A stretch of DNA of 64,000 bases. It comes from Sabellastarte sp. h YS-2021. Its lineage: Eukaryota > Annelida > Polychaeta > Sabellida > Sabellidae. The position numbers were made by a program, and so were the translations under genes. Positions 45,600-55,335 of this stretch are shown here, in pieces (position 1 is the first letter of the stretch; each line of letters opens with the position of its first letter). The notes beneath the pieces were generated by a model. That model saw nothing but the letters and a program-made list of their open reading frames with translations. It was not told the origin of the DNA and did no database searches. The stretch is from NCBI GenBank assembly GCA_964017235.1, contig OZ024929.1, positions 22,875,464 to 22,939,463 of the forward strand. The letters are read 5' to 3'.

Positions 45600-46302
45600 T
45601 GTTAGGGATTTTTTTCTCTTTTCTTTGAGTGAAAAGTTTCTTGTTTTGCGCCTTAGGACATGACAACACAGTTTCAAAAGAAAGACTAAAAGTTTCTAAC
45701 TATCTTTTAATTATACTTTTTTTTTACACATGTTCATGTACAAATATTTACAAGATGTTCTCACAACACTATGTTTCACATTTCAACTCAGAGACCTATT
45801 CTCTGCTCACACTCCTCTAGTCAGATACCCATTCTACACTCAATGTACACTCTCCATTGGAATACTCTGCCTTATATAGGCAAATTTGACGGCCAGACCG
45901 CATTTGGTATTTACGGCCTGGCCGCAACTTACAGACACAACAATACTAACCAAGCTTTACAACCCTGTTGCAACACACACACCATACACTGCGGCTACGG
46001 CTGATCTACGGTTACGGCCAGTCTACGGTTACGGTCAATCTACGGTTGCGGCCACTCTACAGTTGCGGCCAATCTACAGTTACGGCCAATATACGGTTAC
46101 GGCCAATCTACGGTTACGGTCAATCTACGGTTGCGGCCACTCTATTTTGTTACTACGGCCTCTCTACCCATTACAGTTACAGTTATGCTATATTTAGACT
46201 ATATGCATTTTCAGAGTGCAACTTTGGTTCAATAGTTTATCTTCAGTGAAATAGCCTGTCATAGTCTATAATTACATTATTCTAAAATAAAAATTCACAA
46301 CA
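45600..46302 (-). repeat. Gypsy LTR (3' LTR of the element)
   Basis: About 703 bp, nearly identical to 53672-54372. It contains eight 17-bp tandem units at 46006-46141. On the element's strand the LTR opens TGTTGTGAATTTTTATT. A purine-rich stretch (GGTGGGGAA on the element's strand) just inside it, at about 46304-46315, could serve as polypurine tract. Confidence 0.93.
46006..46141. repeat. 17-bp tandem array in the LTR, eight units
   Basis: Units of the type CTACGGTTACGGCCAAT repeat eight times without gaps, with variants GGTTGCGG, AGTTACGG and AGTTGCGG. The other LTR holds the same array at 54077-54211. The regular GGCCGTAACCGTAG (element strand) boxes look like transcription factor sites. 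The array makes open frames on +, which are not genes. Confidence 0.92.
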
Positions 46303-46736
46303 ATATTCCCCACCAGTATGCTTACTCCTGGAAGCATGTTAACTCATTAGAAAAAATAAGAGAACTGTACAGATTTAAAGTAATTACTAAATTGAAAGGT
46401 TTTCTCTCAGTTTTCAATTAAACAAAAACATTAACAATGAGAGAACTTGCATTTAAATTGATTACTAACTTTAATGTCCACATTTCAGTGTTTACTTGAA
46501 CTGAAACATTAAAAATAACAGAACTTGTATTTACATTAAATGTTCATATTTCAGTTTTTAATTGAACTGAACATTAAAAATAACAGAATTTGCATTTAAA
46601 TTAATTACTAAATTTAAATGTCCACCTTTCAGTTTTAATTCAACTAAAATTATTTGAACCAAACATAAAATTTTCAGATGAGTTCATGAAAAATAACATG
46701 TACAATTAGTAATTTGTCCTTCTGTACCTGGGGCAT

Positions 46737-47777
46737 CTATGCATCCTTGGGCTGATATGGAGACTGATACATTTTCATAGCCTCCCGCGACAATGTCACT
46801 AATGCTGACAGCATCTCCGGTGACACTTGTGACCCTTGAACCTTCCCCAATTGGCCAACAGTCTCCAATACCTTGGTTATGTCTCTCTGTAGTGTCATTG
46901 CCAGCATTTTGGAGTAGCCCTGTACCTGAGTGGTGTTGTGCTCGACACACTCCTCAAGCTTTGACAGCCTGTTTTTGAGATCTGCGGTCTGGCTCTCCGC
47001 AGTATCCACCACCTTTTTGTTAAGGCTGTCTATTTTGCCTTCTATGGCCTGCAGTTTGCTGACCACAGCCGCAAGTCTGTCATCTGCTGGACCAACTGGA
47101 GCAGACTGGGATCGGGCCCGTTTCGTCGGACGCTCTGGAGGATCTGGAAGCTCTTCCACCATGGGATGGACATCTGTGCTTCTCTGGGATAAAGTAGCAT
47201 TTGAGCTGCCCCCTTGTGGTGAGACTTCATCCATGGAGGCAGTAAAAGTACTGGGATCAATTGGACCCAGGGAAGTTGACATGCGTGGGAACTCCATGGG
47301 CAGCATTCCGTTACACACAACCATATCTTGAGGCACACTATCCAACTCTGGGGTATTCATGGTAACCCTTTTTGGAGAATCTGGAAACAAATCCAACCTG
47401 TCTATTATGCCGTCAGGGCGGTCAAAGTTGGTGAAGAACTCTTTTTCTGTAAAGTTTTCTTCTATAAAACCAATAATAACTTGACTGTAAGTGCACCTTT
47501 CTATTTCTACAAACTGTCTTCGTTCACTTTGGACATCAAAACGAGCTTTATTAGCATCCAATTTTCTTTGGTGGCCTTTGGTTTCACAATGTTCAAATAA
47601 CTTTTGTTTAACTTCAAACCTTTGCTCACATATAATGCATAAAATGTTTCCAAAATACCAAGGTAAGTGTGTAACACTGTGTCTTTTTCCCTTGCTTTTA
47701 CTTTTAAATACACTTGAACAAAATAGGCAAACAAAGTGTCCTGACATTATGCTATGACTGAAATTTTGAAGCAACAT
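46737..47777 (-). CDS. extra Gypsy ORF: C2H2 zinc-finger coiled-coil protein
   Basis: A frame of 346 codons between integrase and the 3' LTR, where related elements may carry env. The N-terminus has two C2H2 fingers: C17, C20, H33, H37 (CX2CX12HX3H) and C47, C50, H63, H69 (CX2CX12HX5H). About residue 220 is a basic patch (RPTKRAR) that could be a nuclear signal. Residues about 232-292 form a heptad-like coiled coil (VVSKLQAIEGKIDSLNKKVV, LKNRLSKLEECVEHN). No signal peptide or membrane segment is seen, so it is not an envelope protein. The frame is intact in a young element. A DNA-binding regulator is inference. It could be a captured host gene fragment, or a nucleic-acid-binding accessory protein of the element. 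Confidence 0.85.
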   Translation of the reverse strand: MLLQNFSHSIMSGHFVCLFCSSVFKSKSKGKRHSVTHLPWYFGNILCIICEQRFEVKQKLFEHCETKGHQRKLDANKARFDVQSERRQFVEIERCTYSQVIIGFIEENFTEKEFFTNFDRPDGIIDRLDLFPDSPKRVTMNTPELDSVPQDMVVCNGMLPMEFPRMSTSLGPIDPSTFTASMDEVSPQGGSSNATLSQRSTDVHPMVEELPDPPERPTKRARSQSAPVGPADDRLAAVVSKLQAIEGKIDSLNKKVVDTAESQTADLKNRLSKLEECVEHNTTQVQGYSKMLAMTLQRDITKVLETVGQLGKVQGSQVSPEMLSALVTLSREAMKMYQSPYQPKDA

Positions 47778-47830
47778 CCAGATTTATACTGGAATCTTGA
47801 CCCCAAAAGTTCTGAAAATTTTCCCGGGAA

Positions 47831-47850
47831 CCGTAACCGTACGGTTACGG
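47831..47850. promoter_or_regulatory. perfect palindrome of the LTR motif before the zinc-finger ORF
   Basis: CCGTAACCGTACGGTTACGG is its own reverse complement over 20 bases and joins two head-to-head copies of the CGGTTACGG core of the LTR array. It lies about 55 bases before the ATG of the zinc-finger ORF and about 50 after the integrase stop. It may be an internal regulatory site for the extra ORF. Confidence 0.7.
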
Positions 47851-47899
47851 CCAAGACCTCTGGTGACCTTATTTCCAGATCTTCTTAAATTCCCACTCA

Positions 47900-49546
47900 T
47901 TAATATGACATAAATCTATCAGGCTTCTGCTTCTGTCTTTCACTTCTTCTTGGTAACTGTTTATCTGACAGCTGTTTATCTACTTCCATATCCCTGTTAA
48001 AGTGTTTGGCAGTTGACCTACTTAACCCTGTAACATTCTTGGAGAATTTATCTCCCTGTTGGGGCAACTTGAGAACATTTTTAATACCTGAGTCAGTGTT
48101 TTTCTTCAATTTAACTGTCATCTCTGGAACAATTTCACTGGTGTAAGGCTTTAGTCTATCAAAATGCAGTATTTTTGATTTACTTTGAAGTGATGTTTTT
48201 ATTTCAAACAATATATCACTAAGTTTTTTAACAATCACACATGGACCCTTCCAAATTTGTGTCTTTAATTTGGGACTTTTTCCTACAGTTCTTGTATTAT
48301 CACGGTAGTATACTAAGTCACCTACTTTGTATGTTTTTAAGCTAATCCTTGGATCACAGTCTTTCTTTGGAGAATTTATTTTAAAAGATTCTCTGACAAG
48401 CTGGAAAATGGTATTCAGTTTCTCTCTCATTTCTAACACATATTGGCTTTCCTCTGTGCATTCTTTTGACCTCTGAGTAGCACCAAGCACCAACTCAATT
48501 GGAAGATTGACCTCTCTCCCAAGCATGAGTAAATTTGGGGTATATCCAGTCCTTTCATGGACACAACTTCTATATGCTGCAGTAAGCATGGGCAAATGCT
48601 TGTCCCAGTCTGTTTGATTTTGATTTGTGTATACAGCAATCATGTCTATCAAGGTTCTGTTGAACCTTTCAATCATACCATTGGACTGTGGATGATAGGG
48701 TGATGATCGTGTTTTATTGACTTCCAACAGCTCACAAACTTCTTTAAAAAGTTGGGACTCATAATTGCGACCTTGATCTGAATGTAGGTCAAATGGGGTG
48801 CCGAATCTGGAGAAGAACTCATAGACAAGTTTTTGGGCCACAGTTTTTGCTGAGAACTCAGGAATAGCGTAAGCTTCAATCCACCGTGTGAAATAGTCAC
48901 CCACTAGCAGTACATATCTGTTACCGGACTCAGATTGGGGAAATGGGCCAAGAATATCAGTGGCAACTCTATCCATGGGGGCACCAACTTGATAATTTTG
49001 TGGCTGAGACTTATTTACTCTTTTGTTGGACTTTCTTGCTCCACACACAGTACAATTACGAATCCACAGTTTAACACTATCTTTCAGTCTGTACCAATAA
49101 AACTTTTGCTTTATTTTATTAGTGGTCTTTTTCACACCCAAGTGCCCTGCAATCAAGTTGCAGTGCAAGGATTTCAGTACTGTATCTTGCAGTGATTTGG
49201 GCACCACAAGTTGGAGACATGGAGGAGTCTTCTTTTTTACATTGTGCCACTTTTTATACAAGACACCATTATCCAGTACCAGCTGATCCCACTGCAACCA
49301 CAGATTCCTAACTGTGGGGCTTTCAACTGCCACTTGATCCCTGGTTGGTTTTCCATCCTCTAACTCTAACCATGTGTGTAAGTGGGCTAAATCTGGATCA
49401 TTCAGTTGTAATTTTCTCAAGTCAGTTCTAGTATACTGACTTAACCATGCGTCATCCAGTACTGGTAACTGTGCCCCAGTTCCAGATGAATCTTTACACT
49501 GATCACTATTACCCTCTTCTTTAGTTTGATCACGTTCACCAATCAT
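47900..49546 (-). CDS. Gypsy Pol: integrase
   Basis: A frame of 548 codons, in the same reading register as the upstream pol part. The HHCC zinc-binding domain reads HCNLIAGHLGVKKTTNKI ... CTVCGARK at about residues 130-170. The DDE core has ATDILGPFPQSESGNRYVLL, HSDQGRNYESQLF and YHPQSNGMIERFNRTL, which carry the three acidic residues. The C-terminal part includes YKVGDLVYYRDN and WKGPCVIVKKL, a GPY/F-like module. It joins element DNA to the host chromosome, consistent with the short ATAT duplicate at the ends. No chromodomain is apparent. Confidence 0.94.
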   Translation of the reverse strand: MIGERDQTKEEGNSDQCKDSSGTGAQLPVLDDAWLSQYTRTDLRKLQLNDPDLAHLHTWLELEDGKPTRDQVAVESPTVRNLWLQWDQLVLDNGVLYKKWHNVKKKTPPCLQLVVPKSLQDTVLKSLHCNLIAGHLGVKKTTNKIKQKFYWYRLKDSVKLWIRNCTVCGARKSNKRVNKSQPQNYQVGAPMDRVATDILGPFPQSESGNRYVLLVGDYFTRWIEAYAIPEFSAKTVAQKLVYEFFSRFGTPFDLHSDQGRNYESQLFKEVCELLEVNKTRSSPYHPQSNGMIERFNRTLIDMIAVYTNQNQTDWDKHLPMLTAAYRSCVHERTGYTPNLLMLGREVNLPIELVLGATQRSKECTEESQYVLEMREKLNTIFQLVRESFKINSPKKDCDPRISLKTYKVGDLVYYRDNTRTVGKSPKLKTQIWKGPCVIVKKLSDILFEIKTSLQSKSKILHFDRLKPYTSEIVPEMTVKLKKNTDSGIKNVLKLPQQGDKFSKNVTGLSRSTAKHFNRDMEVDKQLSDKQLPRRSERQKQKPDRFMSY

Positions 49547-49636
49547 CCTTTCATTTGACCTGGCTGCTTGAGTAGTCTTGGCTCTGTTTAACCTCTGCCA
49601 TCTTGATTCCCCACCAGGCTTGTTCCGTACCTGGTG

Positions 49637-52288
49637 CTATTTACCCCTGAAACAACCAGTGCAGGCTTTAAACCACACTGCTGACAGTGACAGACACAAA
49701 CCAATGAACAGGAGAATTTTACAGGTTAAACGGTATCCAAATCGGCTGTGGACAGGATGCACTTGATTCCTGATATTAACCCTCCTGGCCATTAGTGGCA
49801 CAACATCATCCACTTCCTGAAATGATGACCACTGTTCATGTTTCCTCTGACACACATCACATCCTCCGCATGGCAGGTCACACAGAACTGTCTTTCCATC
49901 ATAACACATACACTCTGTCGGGTCACAGGGAACCCTAGACAGACTGTCTGCATTTGAATGTTTCTTGCCACTGCGGTGCACTATTTTAAATCTGTACTGG
50001 CACAAAACTTCTAACCATCTTGCCATTTGGTCCCTTGGATCCTTAAATGACATCACCCACCTCAAGGCACTATGGTCAGTTCTAATAACAAAATCTCTAC
50101 CAAGCAAGTAATGTCTAAAGTACTGTACAAAATATACAACAGCAAGGAGCTCTTTTCTTGTCACACAGTATTGCCTCTGGGTCTTGGTCAGACTTTTACT
50201 GGCATGTGCAATTGGTCTTTCCTCTTCCTTACCAGTTTTCTTGCAATACTGCATCTGGGATAGAGTTGCACCTATTCCAGTACCCGAAGCATCAGTGTCC
50301 AGTATCAAAAGACCAGAATCTTTTGGATAAGCCATGATATTTCCACTTGTCAGAACATCCTTCAACTTTTGAAATGCAGTCATGCACTCATTTGTCCACT
50401 CAAACACTACATTGGCCTCCAGTAGATGTGTGAGCGGCCTTACGATTGTTGAGAATCCACAGACAAAACGTCTATAATAAGAACAAAAACCAACAAAAAC
50501 ACGAATATCATGCACATTTTTTGGAACAGGCCAATTTACTATAGCTTCTATCTTTGCAGGGTCAGGTTTTATGCCCGCTTCAGATACCACATGTCCTAAA
50601 AATACAACTTCCTGCTGGAGTAAATGGCACTTGCTTGGCTTCAACTTCAGGCCTGCTTTTGTAAGTCGCCCAAGAACTTCATTCAAATTTCCAAGGTGGC
50701 TTTCAAATGAGTCATTAAACAGGATTATGTCATCCAAAAATATAACAACAGACTTCCACTGTAGACCACGAAAGATAATTTCCATACACCTTTGAAAAGT
50801 TCCTGGAGCATTTGTTAAACCAAAAGGCATTACCAGATATTCATATAGTCCATGCCTGGAGGTGAAGGCAGTTTTTGGCCGGTCCTGTTCGTTCACCTTA
50901 ATTTGCCAGTACCCTGATTGGAGATCCAAACTGGACATGTATTTTGCACCATTAAGGCAGTCTAGACAGGAAGAAGTCTCAGGAATCGGATATGCACATT
51001 TCTGGGTACACTCATTAAGCCTGCGGTAGTCCACACATGGTCTTATGGAACCATCTTTCTTTCTTACATAAACAATGGGTGAAGCCCATGGGGAGGAAGA
51101 TTCCTGAATAACACCTGCCTGAAGTTGCTCTCGCAATATTTTCTCTTCTTCTCCCTCAAAGGCCTTCGGGGTCCGCCTTGGCTGCTGTTTGATGGGCTTT
51201 GATGGGCCAGTGTCTATATGGTGTGTCACCACTGATGTTTGCCCCAAATCTGTTGGACCCTTGGCAAATGCTTCTTTATTATGTTCAATAAGTCGTGCCA
51301 ACTTTCTACTTTCTTCAAAGGAAAGGCCCTTGATGCTTCTATGGTAAAGATCTTTGAGGGGTTGCGACCATTCTTCAATAAGAGGATCCGGGGCATCCCT
51401 CCAATTCTGGGCACCAGAGCTTTTACTGATGGCAAGTTGATGGACACCAACCACATCATCACGAATAACTGCTTGGCCTGCATCACTCTCTGATTCAAAC
51501 AATATTTTGGTTGATTCTACCTCTGACAACTGGCCAATATTGGTATCTTTTCGAAGGACTACATCCTCATTGGTAACATTCATCAGACGAATTGGTAAGT
51601 ATTTGTCTGCAGTACTTGGATTCACAAGGCAGTTAGCGATCAGAATTCCCTTTTCTATAACTTTACTTGTGATGGGTTCCATCAATGCAGTTGTGTGCTT
51701 TAGGGAAGCAAAATTTGCTTTTGCAGGGACTACAACTTGACTGTTTGCTGGTATCACAACATCATCTTTCACTGATACCCTGACATTGTCCAAGCCAACA
51801 CCCTCAGTTTCTGTTGTTACTTTCTGACCATTGAGTAACAGCCCTTTCATAGATAGCTCAAATTTGTGATCAAAGAGGAAATCCATACCAAGCAAACCTT
51901 CCTCTTCTATAGGTGCTATCAAAACATGCCACGTGTACGTCTGACGTCCTGCACAAAATGATATATCAGCTACCCCGGCCACTTGAACTAAACCTTTGTC
52001 AGCCACCTCCAGTTTAACATTACATTCTGTTTTAACCATTTTTGGCCTCACATTCTCTGGGATTCTCTCAAACAGTTTCTGTGACATGATGGTCACTTCC
52101 GCTCCAGTGTCAATTAAGAATTTAGTCTTTACTTCACCAATACACATTGGTAGATACACAGATATACCTCCTAACACTGACTGTCTACTGATTCTAATTA
52201 TGTACAGATCAGACTGGACCGAACCCGGGCCGCTGGATCCGGTCCTCCCTAGTTTTCCGACTTTTCTGCATTTTGTTTCAGTGGACAT
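49637..52288 (-). CDS. Gypsy Pol: protease, reverse transcriptase, RNase H
   Basis: A frame of 883 codons. The aspartic protease has FLIDTGAEVTIMS with the catalytic DTG at residues 60-62 and LLGMDFL later. The reverse transcriptase follows at roughly 380-560: RKKDGSIRPCVDYRRLN, MPFGLTNAPGTFQR and VVIFLDDIILF with the catalytic Asp pair. RNase H follows with LILDTDASGTGIGATLSQ, KELLAVVYFVQYFRHYLLG and FVIRTDHSALRW, and ends at SGKKHSNADSLSR. A Cys-rich stretch (CMCYDGKTVLCDLPCGGCDV) and a hydrophobic segment near the C-terminus follow. The product matures Gag-Pol and copies RNA to DNA. The domains look well preserved. Confidence 0.94.
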   Translation of the reverse strand: MSTETKCRKVGKLGRTGSSGPGSVQSDLYIIRISRQSVLGGISVYLPMCIGEVKTKFLIDTGAEVTIMSQKLFERIPENVRPKMVKTECNVKLEVADKGLVQVAGVADISFCAGRQTYTWHVLIAPIEEEGLLGMDFLFDHKFELSMKGLLLNGQKVTTETEGVGLDNVRVSVKDDVVIPANSQVVVPAKANFASLKHTTALMEPITSKVIEKGILIANCLVNPSTADKYLPIRLMNVTNEDVVLRKDTNIGQLSEVESTKILFESESDAGQAVIRDDVVGVHQLAISKSSGAQNWRDAPDPLIEEWSQPLKDLYHRSIKGLSFEESRKLARLIEHNKEAFAKGPTDLGQTSVVTHHIDTGPSKPIKQQPRRTPKAFEGEEEKILREQLQAGVIQESSSPWASPIVYVRKKDGSIRPCVDYRRLNECTQKCAYPIPETSSCLDCLNGAKYMSSLDLQSGYWQIKVNEQDRPKTAFTSRHGLYEYLVMPFGLTNAPGTFQRCMEIIFRGLQWKSVVIFLDDIILFNDSFESHLGNLNEVLGRLTKAGLKLKPSKCHLLQQEVVFLGHVVSEAGIKPDPAKIEAIVNWPVPKNVHDIRVFVGFCSYYRRFVCGFSTIVRPLTHLLEANVVFEWTNECMTAFQKLKDVLTSGNIMAYPKDSGLLILDTDASGTGIGATLSQMQYCKKTGKEEERPIAHASKSLTKTQRQYCVTRKELLAVVYFVQYFRHYLLGRDFVIRTDHSALRWVMSFKDPRDQMARWLEVLCQYRFKIVHRSGKKHSNADSLSRVPCDPTECMCYDGKTVLCDLPCGGCDVCQRKHEQWSSFQEVDDVVPLMARRVNIRNQVHPVHSRFGYRLTCKILLFIGLCLSLSAVWFKACTGCFRGK

Positions 52289-53598
52289 TCTCTAGCATAA
52301 TGTCCTTTCTCGTGACAGCTGTAGCATTCAACGTCTGCTCTATTTCGTGGACGTTGCACAGACTTCTGTCCCATGCCTTTCAGAATGGATTCAATCTTAC
52401 CAAACTTTTCCTCAAACACATTTGTTAGCTGATCTCCAAATTTGGCCATTTCCTGGTGGGTTACAAACTTTGGAGTGGTGTCTTCTGTGGCAACTGTTGC
52501 TCGGGCACGTGGTGGCCTTCCAAGGTCATCTCTCAGACTACTGTAAGTTTCCCAAGCAGTACGGGCCTCTTCTAGAGTTTGGGGGTCTTTCATTCCCACT
52601 GCAACAGCTGTGTTTTGGTCTGGTAGACCTTTGAGAAAGTGTCGCACCCCAATGGTCTCCCTGGTCCGATCGTCAGCTGTTGGGTAGCTCTTCAGTACTA
52701 GCCGTCTTATATCAGCCAAGAACTCTGACACCTTCTCCCGCGGTTGAAGTTTCCTTGCCTCTAATTGAGCCAGATAAGATGTCACAGGACTTCTGTCCTT
52801 GAATCGAACCTCCAGTGCAGCCACTAAGACATCAAATGACTGGAGTGCCTCATTTGGGAGATAACCGAATGCATACTCAGAAGCTTCGTCACGGAGGCTA
52901 TTTGTTAGCCGAAATAACTTTTCCTCTTGGCTCCACCCACAGGAAGCACTCAGCGAAATAAAAGGCTTTATGAAGCCATCCCATGATGACTTCCCATCAA
53001 ACAACATTTGGCGTGGTAATGGGACTTCACTGGGAGCCCGAGATGGCGCCCCACGAGATGATCTCTGAAAGACACTATGAGATGAGTCCCTTGGCAGTTG
53101 CTGGACATGTGGTGTTCCATGCATCATTGGAGACACAGGAGGGGAGATACCTTGCTGATGTATCTGGTTCCGTATATTAAACGACTGGCCCTGTGCCATA
53201 ATTGCGGCCCCTCTGGCTGCCTCTGCCTCCCTGGACTTCTCTAGTAGTTCATCAGAAAGCCGGGCGTTGTCGCGAGTACACCTCTCCAGGTGCTCATAGT
53301 TCTGCGAAAGTTTTCGCCGTAACTCTGTTACTTTCTCTCTTTGATCTTCTGCTGTTGCTTCATATTCTCTTGCTCTCTCGAGGATCCGTTCACGATCTCC
53401 TTCGGCAGTCAGCACCCTTTCCTGAGCCTCTCGGGCAACTGCCCGGGCCTCTTCAAGCTGAAGCTGTAGAGTCTCGAGCTGTTCTCTGCAACTAGTTTCA
53501 TCTTCTGAAGGTTCTGTTGCGCTTGACTTGGTAGTATCTTTCTTAGGTGGCATTTTGTTCTTACAAATATAGTTCTGTTCCACCTTTATTCTTAACAC
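52249..53598 (-). CDS. Gypsy Gag (nucleocapsid-type) protein
   Basis: A frame of 449 codons starting about 50 bp after the primer binding site; a second Met at residue 16 (MPPKKDTTK) may be the true start. Residues 35-130 are a long Glu/Arg-rich coiled coil. About 200-370 is a Retrotrans_gag-like capsid region (VAALEVRFKDRSP, EARKLQPREKVSEFLADIRR, VRHFLKGLPDQNTAV). The C-terminus has one zinc knuckle, CYSCHEKGHYAREC, of CX2CX4HX4C type at 425-438. It packages element RNA in cytoplasmic particles. It overlaps the start of pol by about 40 bases in another frame, an arrangement the family commonly handles by ribosomal frameshifting. Fossil element part. Confidence 0.92.
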   Translation of the reverse strand: MLRIKVEQNYICKNKMPPKKDTTKSSATEPSEDETSCREQLETLQLQLEEARAVAREAQERVLTAEGDRERILERAREYEATAEDQREKVTELRRKLSQNYEHLERCTRDNARLSDELLEKSREAEAARGAAIMAQGQSFNIRNQIHQQGISPPVSPMMHGTPHVQQLPRDSSHSVFQRSSRGAPSRAPSEVPLPRQMLFDGKSSWDGFIKPFISLSASCGWSQEEKLFRLTNSLRDEASEYAFGYLPNEALQSFDVLVAALEVRFKDRSPVTSYLAQLEARKLQPREKVSEFLADIRRLVLKSYPTADDRTRETIGVRHFLKGLPDQNTAVAVGMKDPQTLEEARTAWETYSSLRDDLGRPPRARATVATEDTTPKFVTHQEMAKFGDQLTNVFEEKFGKIESILKGMGQKSVQRPRNRADVECYSCHEKGHYARECPLKQNAEKSEN

Positions 53599-53650
53599 AG
53601 CTTACAAACAACACAAGAGGGTCTTTTCTCCAGTAACGTGTGCAAGTCCA

Positions 53651-53669
53651 AATCCCACTTCTGACACCA
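53651..53669 (-). other. primer binding site of the Gypsy element
   Basis: On the element's strand, TGGTGTCAGAAGTGGGATT lies two bases inside the 5' LTR. TGG at the start pairs with the CCA end of a tRNA. The tRNA type is not determined from the sequence; Leu is plausible. Confidence 0.85.
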
Positions 53670-53671
53670 TT

Positions 53672-54372
53672 TGTTAGGGATTTTTTTCTCTTTTCTTTGA
53701 GTGAAAAGTCTCTTGTTTTGCGCCTTAGGACATGACAACACAGTTTCAAAAGAAAGACTAAAAGTTTCTAACTATCTTTTAATTATACTTTTTTTTACAC
53801 ATGTTCATGTACAAATATTTACAAGATGTTCTCACAACACTATGTTTCACATTTCAACTCAGAGACCTATTCTCTGCTCACACTCCTCTAGTCAGATACC
53901 CATTCTACACTCAATGTACACTCTCCATTGGAATACTCTGCCTTATATAGGCAAATTTGACGGCCAGACCGCATTTGGTATTTACGGCCTGGCCGCAACT
54001 TACAGACACAACAATACTAACCAAGCTTTACAACCCTGTTGCAACACACACACCATACACTGCGGCTACGGCTGATCTACGGTTACGGCCAGTCTACGGT
54101 TACGGTCAATCTCGGTTGCGGCCACTCTACAGTTGCGGCCAATCTACAGTTACGGCCAATATACGGTTACGGCCAATCTACGGTTACGGTCAATCTACGG
54201 TTGCGGCCACTCTATTTTGTTACTACGGCCTCTCTACCCATTACAGTTACAGTTATGCTATATTTAGACTATATGCATTTTCAGAGTGCAACTTTGGTTC
54301 AATAGTTTATCTTCAGTGAAATAGCCTGTCATAGTCTATAATTACATTATTCTAAAATAAAAATTCACAACA
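53672..54372 (-). repeat. Gypsy LTR (5' LTR of the element)
   Basis: About 701 bp. It should hold the promoter for transcription toward lower coordinates. It contains the same 17-bp array at about 54077-54211. Confidence 0.93.
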
Positions 54373-55335
54373 ATATGTTCACTGCCGTGTATTCCTGTTA
54401 TCTATCTGCGGGGCCCACCGTTTTAAATGGCAGGCCCTGCAGTTTACATTCACTAGGTTTAAATAAGGGTTGTAAATGGCTGAGCCATTTAAAATGGCGA
54501 GCTCCAGCTGTCAGCCATTTTAACTCTTTTTCTAGCTATTACTTTGTTAACTATTGAATTATTGTTTGTCTTCTGTGGGATACAAGTTTAATGTTTCACT
54601 ACAATTATTTAATTTCTTTTCTATCCATCTATCCATTATTTGTCATTTAAGCTTAAAATGTAAAAAGTAAAATATTAAATAGCAGCAATATAATTATATC
54701 AATATATAGTAATTATGAATTTTCAAAAAGCATTCAAACAGCCTTATCACTATCAAGTCAATCATAGTTTCAGTCATAGCTAATTTTGTGATAACCTAAC
54801 AATAAGGACAAATCCATTTAAGTGATCACTTGAATAATAGTTAACAAATCAATGCAATAGGGATGACTTCCACACTGTTATGAAAAGACCAGCCAGTGGA
54901 AAACCATTCTTTTCATGTATGATTACTTTCTGATGTATTGTCTAATATGGTTGGATTTAACATAATGGATTGAATTTGTGGAAGCCATACCCTTTTCTGT
55001 TGATTGGTTCACAAGGAAAGATAATCAGTTTATAAGATTTCCCCCCTTTGATGTACAAATCACATGTCAATTCAAAAAAGGATGAATTTCAAACATTTAG
55101 AATGTGTGTACTTCAACACCCTAGCAGTGAGTTTTTTCCTAAGGACAACTTTAATGAAATGCAAATGTGTATAAATAAGTACAAAGGAGGGCTGTTAATT
55201 GCAATTACATCAAGCAGTAGAATGGTTGTTCTCTTGAATTGTGGCTGGATGACATACAAAAGTCAGTTGGTACTTATGTCATTATTGCATACTATCATAT
55301 GAAGTATGTATTCCTGTTATCTATTTGGCTGGGCT
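54373..55335. other. no gene; direct repeat at both edges
   Basis: TGTATTCCTGTTATCTAT occurs near 54387 and again near 55305, each followed by GGC- and TTTAAA-rich sequence (GTTTTAAATGGCAGG, CTATTTAAAATGGCAG). The middle is AT-rich without genes. The pair could be the ends of a short non-autonomous element. Confidence 0.5.

Larger units (their letters stand above)
45600..54372 (-). mobile_element. Ty3/Gypsy LTR retrotransposon, young and nearly whole
   Basis: An 8.8-kb element on the - strand with LTRs at 45600-46302 and 53672-54372, which begin TG and end CA and differ at about three places by eye. It is flanked by ATAT on both sides (45596-45599 and 54373-54376). In its own direction it has a primer binding site, gag, protease-RT-RNase H, integrase and a further zinc-finger ORF before the 3' LTR. 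The copy looks whole or nearly so, with at most one or two breaks. The very similar LTRs point to a recent insertion. The clade within Ty3/Gypsy is not assigned. No env-like gene is seen. Confidence 0.94.

Noticed and set aside
45771-46249. Frames with repeated LRLRPIYGYGQ across the LTR, and the same at 53957-54319
   Set aside because: Shadows of the 17-bp LTR array on the strand opposite to the element's genes.
46930-47331. 133-codon + frame
   Set aside because: Antisense shadow of the zinc-finger ORF.
46737-47777. Env protein of the Gypsy element
   Set aside because: No signal peptide, membrane segment, furin-like site or Cys-rich ectodomain; the frame has zinc fingers and a coiled coil instead.
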